Shown piece by piece: positions 9,163 through 17,302 of a stretch of DNA of 64,000 nucleotides. Every line of letters begins with the position of its first letter. Positions within the stretch are counted from its first letter, which is position 1. The notes below the pieces were generated by a model, which did no database searches, was not told the DNA's origin, and was given only the letters and a program-made list of their open reading frames with translations. The position numbers and the translations under genes are program-made. The stretch spans positions 372,001-436,000 of the forward strand of contig NZ_NSEB01000012.1 of NCBI RefSeq assembly GCF_002734215.1. The letters run 5' to 3'. This DNA comes from Fredinandcohnia onubensis. GTDB lineage: Bacteria > Bacillota > Bacilli > Bacillales > Bacillaceae_L.

Positions 9163-10320
9163 CTACACTCGAACTTCTCCCGTTAACAGTGATTGCATAA
9201 GTCCATTCTTTTGTTGTTTTAAATAATTGAGTTCATCCACAAGTAATGTTACTTCTTTATCCGCATCATTTAAGATTTTTGCAATAGCCTTTTGTTCCTG
9301 TATATCCTGTGGAATATAAACTTTTACTCTACCTATATCAACCAAATTTATCTTCTGTGGAATTGCACTCAATAAAGACTTACTTAAAATATCCTTTTTA
9401 AATTCATCAGTAGCCATATATTGAACTAAGAATTCTGATAAGATTTTTTCATTGGTTTTTAAAAGAGCTAAGCTCACATAGATACTGCATTCATAGTCCC
9501 AATCAACTATTACAGCATCCCCAATACTACCAATTCTAGTCATTAAAATATCGCCTTTTTCTACTTTACATCTTGAGCTAATCGCAAGATGTTCTTCATG
9601 TGATATATATTTATGATTCGAAAAGTCCCTATTTGTAACACTTTCAACACTATAAAAAGGGATACCAGAATCAGTATAATTCGGTGTTGCATGAGTACCA
9701 TCCATTATTTTAGTGCATAAATCTTTAAGTTTTTTTGTATCCCATTTTCCATCAAACCCATCCAACCTAACTTGACCAGTCAACAACTTCTGCATTAACC
9801 CTTTTTTCTGCTCTTTTTTCTGCCCAATCAGCTTTTCTTTTAGTTTAATTGCATTGTCCCAAGCTAAAAGTATAGATGATATTTTTTTCTGTTCATTTAT
9901 TGGTGGAACTGGAATCTCCATTTTTGTAATCATTTCTCTTCTAACTGAGTCAACTGAGGTCTTAGCATTATACTTCTTCACTTGTTTCATGAAATTCATC
10001 TTAAAATAGTTAAAAAAGAAAAAGCCATCGACATCTTTAAATTCGCTTATCATATAGACTCTTTGATGATAATCAAACTTACCATTGTAATAATGAAATA
10101 CTTTACCTACACCTACTCCGTCACCTGCTGTTAGAATAGCTTCACCATCATAAGAATAAGAATTTATACGTTCTACCGTTTGAGATCTCACAAAAAAAGG
10201 GTATTTTCCATTTTCTTCTTTGTTTACTGTATCCTTATTTCCAGTAGATATATTTGCAATTTCTTCTATATGTTTAACTTTCCAATCTTTTGGGACTGTT
10301 AATTTATACACCTTGTTCAC
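9163..10320 (-). CDS. hsdS: Type I restriction-modification specificity subunit S
   Basis: A 385-residue specificity subunit with the usual two target-recognition domains. Each half ends in the conserved helical repeat: KKGLMQKLLTGQVRL near 175 and KNGLMQSLLTGEVRV at the C-terminus. The start is a GTG directly after the hsdM stop (TAG then GTG), so translation is coupled. The two recognition domains decide which bipartite sequence is methylated or cut. The sequence bound cannot be read from the protein. It is the full-length S of a locus that also codes a half-size S at 11840-12427. Confidence 0.95.
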   Translation of the reverse strand: MNKVYKLTVPKDWKVKHIEEIANISTGNKDTVNKEENGKYPFFVRSQTVERINSYSYDGEAILTAGDGVGVGKVFHYYNGKFDYHQRVYMISEFKDVDGFFFFNYFKMNFMKQVKKYNAKTSVDSVRREMITKMEIPVPPINEQKKISSILLAWDNAIKLKEKLIGQKKEQKKGLMQKLLTGQVRLDGFDGKWDTKKLKDLCTKIMDGTHATPNYTDSGIPFYSVESVTNRDFSNHKYISHEEHLAISSRCKVEKGDILMTRIGSIGDAVIVDWDYECSIYVSLALLKTNEKILSEFLVQYMATDEFKKDILSKSLLSAIPQKINLVDIGRVKVYIPQDIQEQKAIAKILNDADKEVTLLVDELNYLKQQKNGLMQSLLTGEVRV

Positions 10321-11847
10321 CTACAATCCAAGCTCTTTCAAATATTTTTCCATCTGCTCTTCCACTTCTCGAAGCTCTTCTTTGATGTTCTTAATATTTT
10401 CCTTAACTGCATCCATATCCACAGGCTCTTCCTCTTCAAATGTATCGACATAACGTGGTATGTTCAAGTTATAGTCGTTCTCCTTAATTTCATCTAAAGT
10501 AGCGACATATGAATATTTATCAATCGTTTCTCTCTTCTCATACGTTTCAATAATTTTTTCAATGTCCTGCTTTCTTAATTTGTTTTGGTTTTTTCCTTTT
10601 TCATAATTAATCTCACCAGATGCGTCAATGAATAGGACATCTTTACGTGTACGGTCTTTTCGAAATACCATGATACAAGCAGGAATACCAGTACCAAAGA
10701 ATAATCCCACTGGCAATCCGATAACTGCATCTAATAAGTTCATATCAATGATTTGCTGACGGATTTTCCCTTCACTAGAGCCACGGAATAAAACTCCATG
10801 AGGAAGAATGGTAGCCATCCTTCCATTCTCCGCTAACGAATATAGCATGTGCTGAACAAACGCATAGTCCCCTTTTGAGCTAGGTGGAACTCCCCATTCA
10901 AATCTTCTGAAAGGATCAAGCCCTGGTTCCATTTTAAATTTTTTATCATTTCCTTCACCAGCAAATCCCATCGCCCACTTATCTAATGAGAAAGGAGGAT
11001 TTGCAACAATGACCTGGAACTTCATTAACTTACCATCATCTAAATGCAATGGGTTGGCCAAAGTATCGCCCCATTCAATTTTTGCATCATCAATTCCGTG
11101 CAAGTACATATTCATTAATGCCAATGAGTGCGTAGCACCATTACGCTCTTGTCCGTATATGGCAACTTTTTTACTTGGTACTTGTTTTGCAACTTTCAAC
11201 AACAATGAGCCAGAACCAGATGTTGGGTCATAAATACGATCATTTTCTAGTGGTTTAACCAAACGTGCGAGTAGTTCAGAAACCTCAGCTGGTGTGTAAA
11301 ACTCTCCGCCTTTTTTCCCTGCATCAGAAGCAAATAATCCAATCATGTATTGATAAGCATTACCAACAATATCTTCATTACCTAACTGAGAGGGTCTCAA
11401 TGATAGTTGTTGAAAATCCTCCAATAAAGACCGAAGCATAGTATTCCGTTCCTTTGCTCTCCCTAAAATCGCTTCACTATTAAAATCAATATTACGGAAT
11501 ACACCACGAAGTTTTCCAGTATTTTCGTTTTCAATACGTTCCAATGCTTTGTTAATGATTTCTCCAATTTCCGGGTCATTTCTTTTACTGTACACATAGT
11601 CAAATGTTGATGTTTCATCCAATACAAATCGTTCTCTTGTTAAAGCACGTTGAATACGCTGTTCGTCTCCGTTGTAACGTTTCATATATTCTTCTACTTT
11701 CTCTTTGTACGAATCACTTAAATACTTGATAAACAACATGGTTAGGATATAATCCTTGTATGTAGATGAGTCAATTTTCCCTCTGAAGGTGTCGGCAGCT
11801 TGCCATAACACACTATTGATTTTTTCTTGAGATGTTTGTTCAACCAT
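10321..11847 (-). CDS. hsdM: Type I restriction-modification DNA methyltransferase subunit M
   Basis: A 508-residue N6-adenine methyltransferase subunit. It has the N-terminal helical domain of HsdM (LWQAADTFRGKIDSSTYKDY), the SAM-binding motif DPTSGSGSLLLKV near 213 and the catalytic NPPF (ANPPFSLDKW) near 285. The C-terminal coiled coil (VKENIKNIKEELREVEEQM) is the S-interaction region. The ATG overlaps the end of the half-S gene by 8 bases, and the stop abuts hsdS, so the three genes form one translationally coupled unit. It methylates both strands of the site recognised by HsdS and thereby protects the host from HsdR. Confidence 0.96.
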   Translation of the reverse strand: MVEQTSQEKINSVLWQAADTFRGKIDSSTYKDYILTMLFIKYLSDSYKEKVEEYMKRYNGDEQRIQRALTRERFVLDETSTFDYVYSKRNDPEIGEIINKALERIENENTGKLRGVFRNIDFNSEAILGRAKERNTMLRSLLEDFQQLSLRPSQLGNEDIVGNAYQYMIGLFASDAGKKGGEFYTPAEVSELLARLVKPLENDRIYDPTSGSGSLLLKVAKQVPSKKVAIYGQERNGATHSLALMNMYLHGIDDAKIEWGDTLANPLHLDDGKLMKFQVIVANPPFSLDKWAMGFAGEGNDKKFKMEPGLDPFRRFEWGVPPSSKGDYAFVQHMLYSLAENGRMATILPHGVLFRGSSEGKIRQQIIDMNLLDAVIGLPVGLFFGTGIPACIMVFRKDRTRKDVLFIDASGEINYEKGKNQNKLRKQDIEKIIETYEKRETIDKYSYVATLDEIKENDYNLNIPRYVDTFEEEEPVDMDAVKENIKNIKEELREVEEQMEKYLKELGL

Positions 11848-12427
11848 TATTTCTTCCTCCTAATATTTGCTGAGTAACTCCTTCAAAGAGCAACTCCTTT
11901 TCTTCAATCATTTTTTTGTATAGCATTTTCTCTTTTTGATGTAACCGGTAAAACTCTATCAATACTTTCTGTTTTGAAATTGGTGATAATATAATAGGGA
12001 TATTCCTAATTGTATGTTGATTTGTACTTGGAATCCTACTACCTGCTTGAGAACGCTCAAGTTCCTTCTTCACATTCATCGTATTAAGATACCACGCTAC
12101 ATATTGAGATAATACCATTGTTTCATTTACCTTTATGATAGCAAAGTATGATGGAACCAATAAGCCAGCATGGTCTTTACCAATATATACAGCCGTATAC
12201 GGTTGGCTTAGCCGCATCAGCACATCGCCTTCTTCAGTAAAGTAGTGGTCATCCAAATAATCATCACTGTCAAAATCATCAAATGAATCATTAACTATTA
12301 GCCCATCTTCACTAATATTTTTAAGCGATAAGAGTTTATATGTTGCCTTTACATCATATTCAATTTCGGCTTTCTTCCTACTAAGAACCAGGCCAGTCTT
12401 TATTTGGGCAATCTCACCAAGTTGCAT
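11840..12427 (-). CDS. Half-length specificity (S) subunit, single recognition domain
   Basis: This 195-residue protein looks like one target-recognition domain plus one conserved helix of HsdS. It opens with MQLGEIAQIKTGLVLSRKKAE and has the typical ending QKVLIEFYRLHQKEKMLYKKMIEEKELLFEGVTQQIL (given here only as its key helix near 155-190). It is the first gene of the operon, with GAAGGAGG before the ATG and a consensus promoter upstream. Half-S proteins can form homodimers that recognise symmetric sites, or pair with M to change specificity. Which applies here is unknown. It could also be the leftover of a domain exchange, but the good start signals and intact frame argue for a working gene. 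Confidence 0.85.
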   Translation of the reverse strand: MQLGEIAQIKTGLVLSRKKAEIEYDVKATYKLLSLKNISEDGLIVNDSFDDFDSDDYLDDHYFTEEGDVLMRLSQPYTAVYIGKDHAGLLVPSYFAIIKVNETMVLSQYVAWYLNTMNVKKELERSQAGSRIPSTNQHTIRNIPIILSPISKQKVLIEFYRLHQKEKMLYKKMIEEKELLFEGVTQQILGGRNNG

Positions 12428-12447
12428 GTCACACCTCCTTCAAAAAT

Positions 12448-12466
12448 GTTAAATCGCACATTTAAC
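12448..12466. promoter_or_regulatory. Inverted-repeat operator in the hsd leader
   Basis: GTTAAAT and ATTTAAC flank a 5-base centre, a perfect 7-bp inverted repeat, between the hsd promoter and the first start codon. A related TGTTAAATACA element lies at 12474-12484. I infer a repressor or controller site, perhaps bound by the protein at 12605. Confidence 0.5.
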
Positions 12467-12483
12467 TAATTCCTGTTAAATAC

Positions 12484-12512
12484 AGTATATGACTTTCGAT
12501 GAACAAAGTCAA
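12484..12512 (-). promoter_or_regulatory. Sigma-A promoter of the hsd operon
   Basis: On the minus strand TTGACT (12512-12507), a 17-base spacer and TATACT (12489-12484) match the sigma-A consensus well. They lie 57 bases before the half-S start codon. Confidence 0.7.
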
Positions 12513-12548
12513 ATTTTTATCTAGTGATGTAAAATATTAAAAGTGCAG

Positions 12549-12576
12549 TTATACCGCAAGTATTTTTATCTATAAT
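12549..12576 (+). promoter_or_regulatory. Promoter with weak -35 box, reading into the 12605 gene
   Basis: A perfect TATAAT lies at 12571-12576 with only TTATAC as a -35 box 16 bases upstream. It is placed 28 bases before the start codon and faces away from the hsd promoter. The weak -35 suggests control by another factor. Confidence 0.45.
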
Positions 12577-12604
12577 ACATTAACTTTATAAAAAGAAAGG
12601 GGTT

Positions 12605-13117
12605 GTGTATATGGATAGAGAAACAATCATTACAATGCTACCGGCAAAAAGAGTTCAGGAAGTCAATAAGTTGTTAAAAAAACATACTCTAGCGGAAATA
12701 TGTGAACTTCTCGGAATTCCATCTGGATCATTCAGCAAACTCATGAGAGAGGGAGATTACCTGTACCATCAAGCAGACAAACAATACTATCCGTTTGTCC
12801 GTTCTGAAGAGGAAAGAGTTACCAGTACCCTTACCGAACAGAATGATGAAATAACATTCATCAAGAACCATATTGACACTCTTAAAAAGGTGATTCAACA
12901 ATTTGAAGAATCAGGGAATTTACTGCTTGATAAACGCATTTACAGCAAGAATGCAGAGTTCGCAAATAAAAGTATCAGGATGAATACTTCTATCTACGAG
13001 GATTTCAGTAAATTTTGTGAAGAATATTTTCCACACCTTAAAACACAAGATGTGATTGCTCAAGCATTGATTGATGCAATGAATAAGTACAAACCAGAAA
13101 ACGGACGGGAGCAATAA
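12605..13117 (+). CDS. Putative DNA-binding protein, divergent from hsd operon
   Basis: A 170-residue basic/acidic helical protein. Residues 25-50 (HTLAEICELLGIPSGSFSKLMREG) read as a helix-turn-helix. Residues 75-105 are a likely coiled coil. The C-terminal 45 residues (SIRMNTSIYEDFSKFCEEY onward) resemble the ribbon-helix-helix or copy-number type domains of plasmid proteins. GTG 12605 and an internal ATG at 12611 are both possible starts behind AAAGGGG. It stands alone between the hsd operon, which is divergent, and rep, which is convergent. I infer a regulator of the hsd promoter or of replication; it is not a recognised C-protein family member. Confidence 0.7.
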   Translation: MYMDRETIITMLPAKRVQEVNKLLKKHTLAEICELLGIPSGSFSKLMREGDYLYHQADKQYYPFVRSEEERVTSTLTEQNDEITFIKNHIDTLKKVIQQFEESGNLLLDKRIYSKNAEFANKSIRMNTSIYEDFSKFCEEYFPHLKTQDVIAQALIDAMNKYKPENGREQ

Positions 13118-13154
13118 GATGCACTCGTCTTTTTTTGTATTAAATTACATTAAA

Positions 13155-13196
13155 AAGGTGTCTATAGTGTTAGGTACAACACATTTTAGACACCTT
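13155..13196. terminator. Bidirectional terminator between convergent genes
   Basis: AAGGTGTCTA pairs perfectly with TAGACACCTT, with an inner GTGTT/AACAC stem, between the stops of the 12605 gene and rep. Confidence 0.75.
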
Positions 13197-13218
13197 CATG
13201 TTATTTTCACTTATTTTT

Positions 13219-14220
13219 TTAGATTTTGAATGGATTTTTCAAACATTTGGGGAAATCAGTGCGGTTTTTTGGAATTAGGACAGGATTTACTCCGATAGTA
13301 GCAAGATCTTGAAGGTATTTTCGATAGGTAGGTAGGGACATGTGTTGCTTTGGGGTGTCAATATTCCCTTTCGAGATCATCACGAGGAATGCACGAAGGT
13401 CGTCTTTTTTCTTTTTAGAGAAATGACTGTTTTCAATGATTTTTTCTGCCTCAGTAATTTTATAGTAATCCCCTCGGTGGACAATTGGAAGTGTGTGCTT
13501 TTCCATATACTCTTTCCACAACTGGTATGAAAAGTAGCTTCTTAATTCCTTCGGTCTGCCTTTTCCCTTGTCTTTTCTTTTCATGCTATTCAGATGGGCG
13601 TTTTTCAATCTTAATTCGTATCTGATACGACCAAAATCATATGGTTGGATTTCTTCACCATTTGCAATCCGTTCTCCTTCTTTATCATAAATGATTAACT
13701 CAATACTTTTACATTTGTGGTATTGCGATGTTTCGTATTTAAAAGGGCTGCCATTTTCATCCTTACCCCATTTGATTTTTTCTTTGTAGGCATACTTAGG
13801 AGTGTATTTTTCAAGTAAATGAAATAACAGCTCCCGTTCTTTTGGATTCGATAATTCCACATCCATTCTATAATCTATTCTTGTAAGTGTATGTGAATCA
13901 AAATAATCAGAATGCCCAAAATTTCGGATAAGGAATCTACGAATATCTGACTCTATCAATTCATAGTCTTTTTCTGTAATTGTCCCACTATTCAACATCT
14001 TTATAGCATCAACCTTCAATTGTAAATTCCAATCCCCATTTACTTGCTCCCAAGTGCGGGTAATTGCATACGCTGGATGACTCTTTTTTATTTCTATATT
14101 TAGTTCTTTAACTGCTGCACGGACATAATGATATTTGTTTAATCTAACACCGTACATAGAAAAGAGGTGATGAAAGTCTTCGCAGCTTATGAGTATCATA
14201 ATTTCGAATGTGTGAATCAA
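13219..14220 (-). CDS. Phage/plasmid replication initiator (gene II/X-like Rep)
   Basis: A 333-residue protein with the features of the phage/plasmid replication proteins related to filamentous-phage gene II. It has a central LTRIDYRMDVE segment (near 107), a basic segment KYETSQYHKCKSIELIIYDK (about 160-180), and GRIRYELRLKNAHL (about 200). A C-terminal HTH-like region, SHFSKKKKDDLRAFLVM, follows. The start is a TTG with AAAGGAGATGG upstream. There is no obvious HUH histidine pair, so the chemistry is uncertain. Such initiators let an integrated element replicate as a circle after excision. It sits downstream of a hairpin-bearing leader of about 360 bases that could hold the origin. Confidence 0.75.
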   Translation of the reverse strand: MIHTFEIMILISCEDFHHLFSMYGVRLNKYHYVRAAVKELNIEIKKSHPAYAITRTWEQVNGDWNLQLKVDAIKMLNSGTITEKDYELIESDIRRFLIRNFGHSDYFDSHTLTRIDYRMDVELSNPKERELLFHLLEKYTPKYAYKEKIKWGKDENGSPFKYETSQYHKCKSIELIIYDKEGERIANGEEIQPYDFGRIRYELRLKNAHLNSMKRKDKGKGRPKELRSYFSYQLWKEYMEKHTLPIVHRGDYYKITEAEKIIENSHFSKKKKDDLRAFLVMISKGNIDTPKQHMSLPTYRKYLQDLATIGVNPVLIPKNRTDFPKCLKNPFKI

Positions 14221-14584
14221 TTAAACCATCTCCTTTATTTTCGGTCTTGGGAGTAAATAAACCCTTTAATATCAAGGGTTTCCTTAGCTTTGTTTTTCCC
14301 GACCCCAACTAATTTAAAAGACTTCCCAACACATTGATAAAAACCAATGTGATCGTTAAGTAAAGCATCCTACTGAAGTTATAAAGAAATTATTCATCAT
14401 ATTCGTTCAATAACATTACAGGAGGTACATAAAAGTAATGGTTTAGTAGTTTTACGTTGTCCTAATAAATTTACAAGTATATGATTACAAGAAATAACCG
14501 TAAGAACTGTATTCTTACGGTTTCGTTTATTGGTATCTATTTGTCTTGTCATAAACATTATGTTGTTTATCTCAATCTTTTACT
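14221..14584. other. Non-coding stretch upstream of rep; possible origin region
   Basis: No gene is seen in these 364 bases. They hold an 8-bp perfect stem (AAACCCTT with AAGGGTTT, 14259-14281) and the terminator at 14497-14521, with AT-rich DNA between. The place directly upstream of rep makes it the likeliest site for the element's replication origin or rep control, which is an inference. Confidence 0.35.
14497..14521. terminator. Terminator downstream of the 14585 gene
   Basis: ACCGTAAGAA pairs perfectly with TTCTTACGGT around a 5-base loop, with T-rich sequence on both sides. It would end leftward transcription from the 14585-15969 genes. Confidence 0.7.
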
Positions 14585-15022
14585 CTATTCGTCCACTTGT
14601 TTGTTCCTTTTTGCAATTTGCAACATCTTTTCAGTCATCTGTTGACTATGTTTACGATATTGCTCCATTATTGGTCGGGCTTTCCTTATATCATCAGAGG
14701 TTTTTAAATCAAAACCGAGAAGGTCTTCAACTGATAGAACTTGTCCCTCTTCACTTTTATCGACTTCGAATAATGGTAGTTGTAACCTCCTCCAGAAATC
14801 TGATTGCCTACCCTCATCATTTAAAATTATTTTTATTTCATATGTCTCAAAATCAGAAGTGGTTGCTACACAATCCCCTTCTCTCTTTTCAAGAGCCTCC
14901 TCAATGCTTTGTTTTAGCCGTAATAAAGCTGTTCTACTCGATACAATCAAAACGTCATCGTGTGGATGTCTTTGTGGGTAAATATGCAATAAAGGAATCC
15001 TTTTGTCATTTACTTTATCCAT
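14585..15022 (-). CDS. Hypothetical protein, 145 aa
   Basis: I do not recognise this soluble protein. It starts MDKVNDKRIPLLHIYPQRHPHDDVLIV, has a beta-rich first half with a helix resembling TALLRLKQSIEEAL, and ends in a charged helical tail (KHSQQMTEKMLQIAKRN). The N-terminal layout recalls small immunity-type proteins but this is only a resemblance. GGGAG lies about ten bases before the ATG. It sits 126 bases after the DUF1385 gene on the same strand and before a strong terminator, so both may share a transcript. The plus-strand frame over the same DNA has no ribosome site and is a shadow. Confidence 0.6.
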   Translation of the reverse strand: MDKVNDKRIPLLHIYPQRHPHDDVLIVSSRTALLRLKQSIEEALEKREGDCVATTSDFETYEIKIILNDEGRQSDFWRRLQLPLFEVDKSEEGQVLSVEDLLGFDLKTSDDIRKARPIMEQYRKHSQQMTEKMLQIAKRNKQVDE

Positions 15023-15147
15023 CCAGTATCACTCCCTATTTTCCATTTCATTAATAAGCGTCTCACTTTAAATCAGGGAGGAAATTCTTGTTCCGGACCA
15101 TTTCCATATATCCGGTGATTCTCTTTTAACTATGCCTTTTTTGATGT

Positions 15148-15969
15148 TCATTTTTTCATTTTACCTCCTCTATCTTCGTCACATAAATTTGCTAATTCCT
15201 CTTCTTCCAATTTTGCAAGTGCCTCTATTGCAACAATTAAATGTTTTTCTTTAGGCCGAGAAGTAAAAAGAAGGTATTGTGCAACTTTTCCAATTACCAA
15301 TATTGAACCCCAAATTATTTTTGGCTCACTCTTATACAGTTCAAATCCAAAAATCCAAGCAATTAGATACACCCAAAATGAGTCGCCAAACACCATAAAT
15401 AATATAGAGAAGCAGATGAAATAGGATATTACCAGATTGGTTCCACAAAATGAATGAGTCCTTGGTTGCTTTCTTACGTTTTCTAATGTTAATTTTAGAT
15501 TTTTCTCATATGCCGAAAAGACCATATGTTCCGCCGCATGATACGCCCCAATTGGGCTAATTTTTATGATAAGACCAGCAATAATTAAGAGACCCAACAA
15601 CATCTCTAAACCGTTAATTTGTATCGTATACGAAAAAATAGAGTCTGATTTTGGGATGAATAAAAACTCCAACAAAAACAAGACGATTACAGCAACTAAA
15701 AACCGCCTCCAGTATTCAATTATTAAATCAATTACTATTGAAAAAGAGCGAACAAAGGGTAATGTTGAAAGAATAATAGTTATTTTATTGTTCTCCCTTA
15801 TCAGTCCCACTGCTGTCGTTATTTTTCTATTATGGAATCGGGACATTGATTGGTATCTCTCTCCAGTAAAAGCCACAGAATTATAACCAGCCCTTCCTCC
15901 GTAAATCACCACTTTTCTATTTCCCCTCAATTCCTCACCCCTTTGATAGTTATTCTTTTCTTTAATCAT
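15148..15969 (-). CDS. DUF1385 family membrane protein
   Basis: A protein of about 273 residues. The diagnostic part is GAYHAAEHMVFSAYE (about 142-156) followed by QPRTHSFCGTN (about 167-178), the His/Glu and His/Cys pattern of DUF1385 (YqhQ type). Hydrophobic segments occur at about 88-106, 122-140, 181-197 and 200-215, so it is an integral membrane protein. The family function is unknown. Start choice is open: ATG 15969 is given, but AAAGGGG before a TTG at 15930 is a better ribosome site. It is unusual as cargo of a small integrative element because the host normally has its own chromosomal copy. Confidence 0.8.
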   Translation of the reverse strand: MIKEKNNYQRGEELRGNRKVVIYGGRAGYNSVAFTGERYQSMSRFHNRKITTAVGLIRENNKITIILSTLPFVRSFSIVIDLIIEYWRRFLVAVIVLFLLEFLFIPKSDSIFSYTIQINGLEMLLGLLIIAGLIIKISPIGAYHAAEHMVFSAYEKNLKLTLENVRKQPRTHSFCGTNLVISYFICFSILFMVFGDSFWVYLIAWIFGFELYKSEPKIIWGSILVIGKVAQYLLFTSRPKEKHLIVAIEALAKLEEEELANLCDEDRGGKMKK

Positions 15970-16022
15970 CAATCTCTACATCCCAATCAAGTAAAATCAT
16001 TTTCTTATAATTCTCTAATGCT

Positions 16023-16253
16023 TTATAATTCGCTCTTATCAACTTCTTGATTTTTTCTATCTATATGCTGTAATATCTCATTCGCCCTCTCATACTGTTC
16101 ATTAGTAGTAATGAAATTATAGCTAGGTATGAACCACTCAGCGTTATCGGATTGATAGGCACCTTTAAAGCGTCCTTTCTCACACATGTTCGTAATTTGT
16201 TTCATGCTCAAACCTAGCTTTAGAGCTACTTCCTTAACAGAATATAACTTCAT
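16023..16253 (-). CDS. Excisionase-like MerR-type helix-turn-helix protein
   Basis: A 76-residue protein starting MKLYSVKEVALKLGLS, the classic excisionase/MerR opening in which a helix-turn-helix selects DNA, followed by the small wing (FKGAYQSDNAEWFIPS). The frame is open from 16289, but AGAGG lies nine bases before the ATG at 16253. It is divergent from the small-gene/DUF771/integrase operon. In such elements this protein bends the att DNA to favour excision or represses the integrase promoter. Both roles are inferred from the family and its place. Confidence 0.75.
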   Translation of the reverse strand: MKLYSVKEVALKLGLSMKQITNMCEKGRFKGAYQSDNAEWFIPSYNFITTNEQYERANEILQHIDRKNQEVDKSEL

Positions 16254-16691
16254 AACAACATTCCTCTCTAATCCTATTGTAATTACCATTTCCTATAATC
16301 AATGGGAGCATAAAAAAAACTCGTCCCCCTTGTTAGAGTACGAGTTTTAATTGCAATATAGATTCATCGTTAGTTAGCGAAAATTCATATATTTTCTTCA
16401 TTTCATTCGATCTTCCCTTGATTAAGGTTTGTAGTAATCTTATAAAAAGTATATCTTAACACCAGTCTGTAATCAACAAGACTTCCACATCAAAAAGTTT
16501 TTAAACCCTCGAACCTAAGAACTTTGATTTATGAAATCATACTAATTATGATAGATATATAAACTAATTGATTCATTGAGAGGAAGTGAATTTAAAGTAA
16601 TATACGATACAAAACCCGAAAATAAATCCACGCACTTTTAACCTCAGATGTATCCCAATCATTCTTTCAAACTACAACAGGAGGAAACACA
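16254..16691. promoter_or_regulatory. Divergent control region between xis-like gene and integrase operon
   Basis: This 438-base region is non-coding. It contains the hairpin AAAACTCGT/ACGAGTTTT (16316-16348), which has T-runs in both directions, and the promoter at 16524-16552. It likely sets the balance between the excisionase-like gene and the integrase operon. Confidence 0.5.
16524..16552 (+). promoter_or_regulatory. Sigma-A promoter of the integrase operon
   Basis: TTGATT (16524-16529), a 17-base spacer and TATGAT (16547-16552) lie 140 bases before the first small gene. Confidence 0.6.
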
Positions 16692-16829
16692 ATGACAAAC
16701 GAAAGAAACTTCCACAATCACCCCACAATTACCCCCAATTGCAAATTACAATTCACTCTGCATGACATAATTGAGGTAGCATATAATCCCTCCAGCTCTT
16801 CTATTGAGAATGGAGATGAAATAGCATGA
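16692..16829 (+). CDS. Small protein, 45 aa, coupled to the DUF771 gene
   Basis: An ATG at 16692 follows a perfect AGGAGG eight bases upstream and opens a 45-codon frame (MTNERNFHNHPTITP...). Its TGA overlaps the next gene's ATG in ATGA at 16826-16829. The strong ribosome site and the 4-base overlap say it is translated, if only to couple translation of the DUF771 gene. There is no recognisable domain. It is rich in Asn, His and Thr at the N-terminus and acidic at the C-terminus. Confidence 0.65.
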   Translation: MTNERNFHNHPTITPNCKLQFTLHDIIEVAYNPSSSSIENGDEIA

Positions 16830-17182
16830 CAACATTACTGCAAGATACAGAATTACAACAACAACTCTCCGTTAACCTTACAATCCCTATTCCTTCCGAC
16901 TCAGTAATCATTTCCAAGGTAGAACTGCAAGAACTAAAGCAACAGCAGTTAAAAGGAGTTTATTGGACAATGAAAGACTTGGAAGTGCGAACTAATCGCA
17001 AACATGAATGGATTAAAGACAACATCCTCTATCCCCCAAAATTCAAAAAAATCCTCGATGTCGAAAAAGGCGGTTTCGTATTTTACCCACAATCAAAAGG
17101 ACAAACTTGGTCATTCCATGCTTTAAAAATGGCAGAGTTTTTGGACAAGCATTTCCAACAAATATTCTCACAAAAAAGATAG
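16826..17182 (+). CDS. DUF771 family phage-type protein
   Basis: A 118-residue protein with the DUF771 core from about residue 44: GVYWTMKDLEVRTNRKHEWI, then LYPPKFKKILDVEKGGFVFYP and QTWSFHALKMAEFLDKHF. The family occurs in Gram-positive phages and integrative elements, usually close to the integrase. The W-T-M-K-D-L and R-K-x-W-I pattern suggests a DNA-binding helix-turn-helix, so it may assist recombination or regulation. It overlaps the 45-residue gene by 4 bases and precedes the integrase by 120 bases holding a hairpin. Confidence 0.8.
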   Translation: MTTLLQDTELQQQLSVNLTIPIPSDSVIISKVELQELKQQQLKGVYWTMKDLEVRTNRKHEWIKDNILYPPKFKKILDVEKGGFVFYPQSKGQTWSFHALKMAEFLDKHFQQIFSQKR

Positions 17183-17227
17183 AACAACCTAATCTTTAGG
17201 CTATACAAAATTCAAAACAGACTTTAT

Positions 17228-17267
17228 GATAAGGGTACGCCAGGATGACCACCAGGCTACCCTTATC
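17228..17267 (+). terminator. Hairpin between DUF771 gene and integrase
   Basis: GATAAGGGTA pairs perfectly with TACCCTTATC, but no T-run follows. It may lower read-through into the integrase or stabilise the mRNA more than act as a full terminator. Confidence 0.5.
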
Positions 17268-17302
17268 TAATTACAAAACAACTAGATAAGGAGACAGAAA
17301 TT

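Noticed and set aside
14281-14305. CCCGACCCC stretch near rep as a third copy of the att core
   Set aside because: Only about nine bases are shared with the reverse complement of the core and the flanks do not match; chance or a common hairpin-linked sequence is more likely.
14530-15054. 174-codon plus-strand frame
   Set aside because: It runs over the minus-strand 14585-15022 gene, has no ribosome site and an odd hydrophobic/serine composition; it is a shadow.
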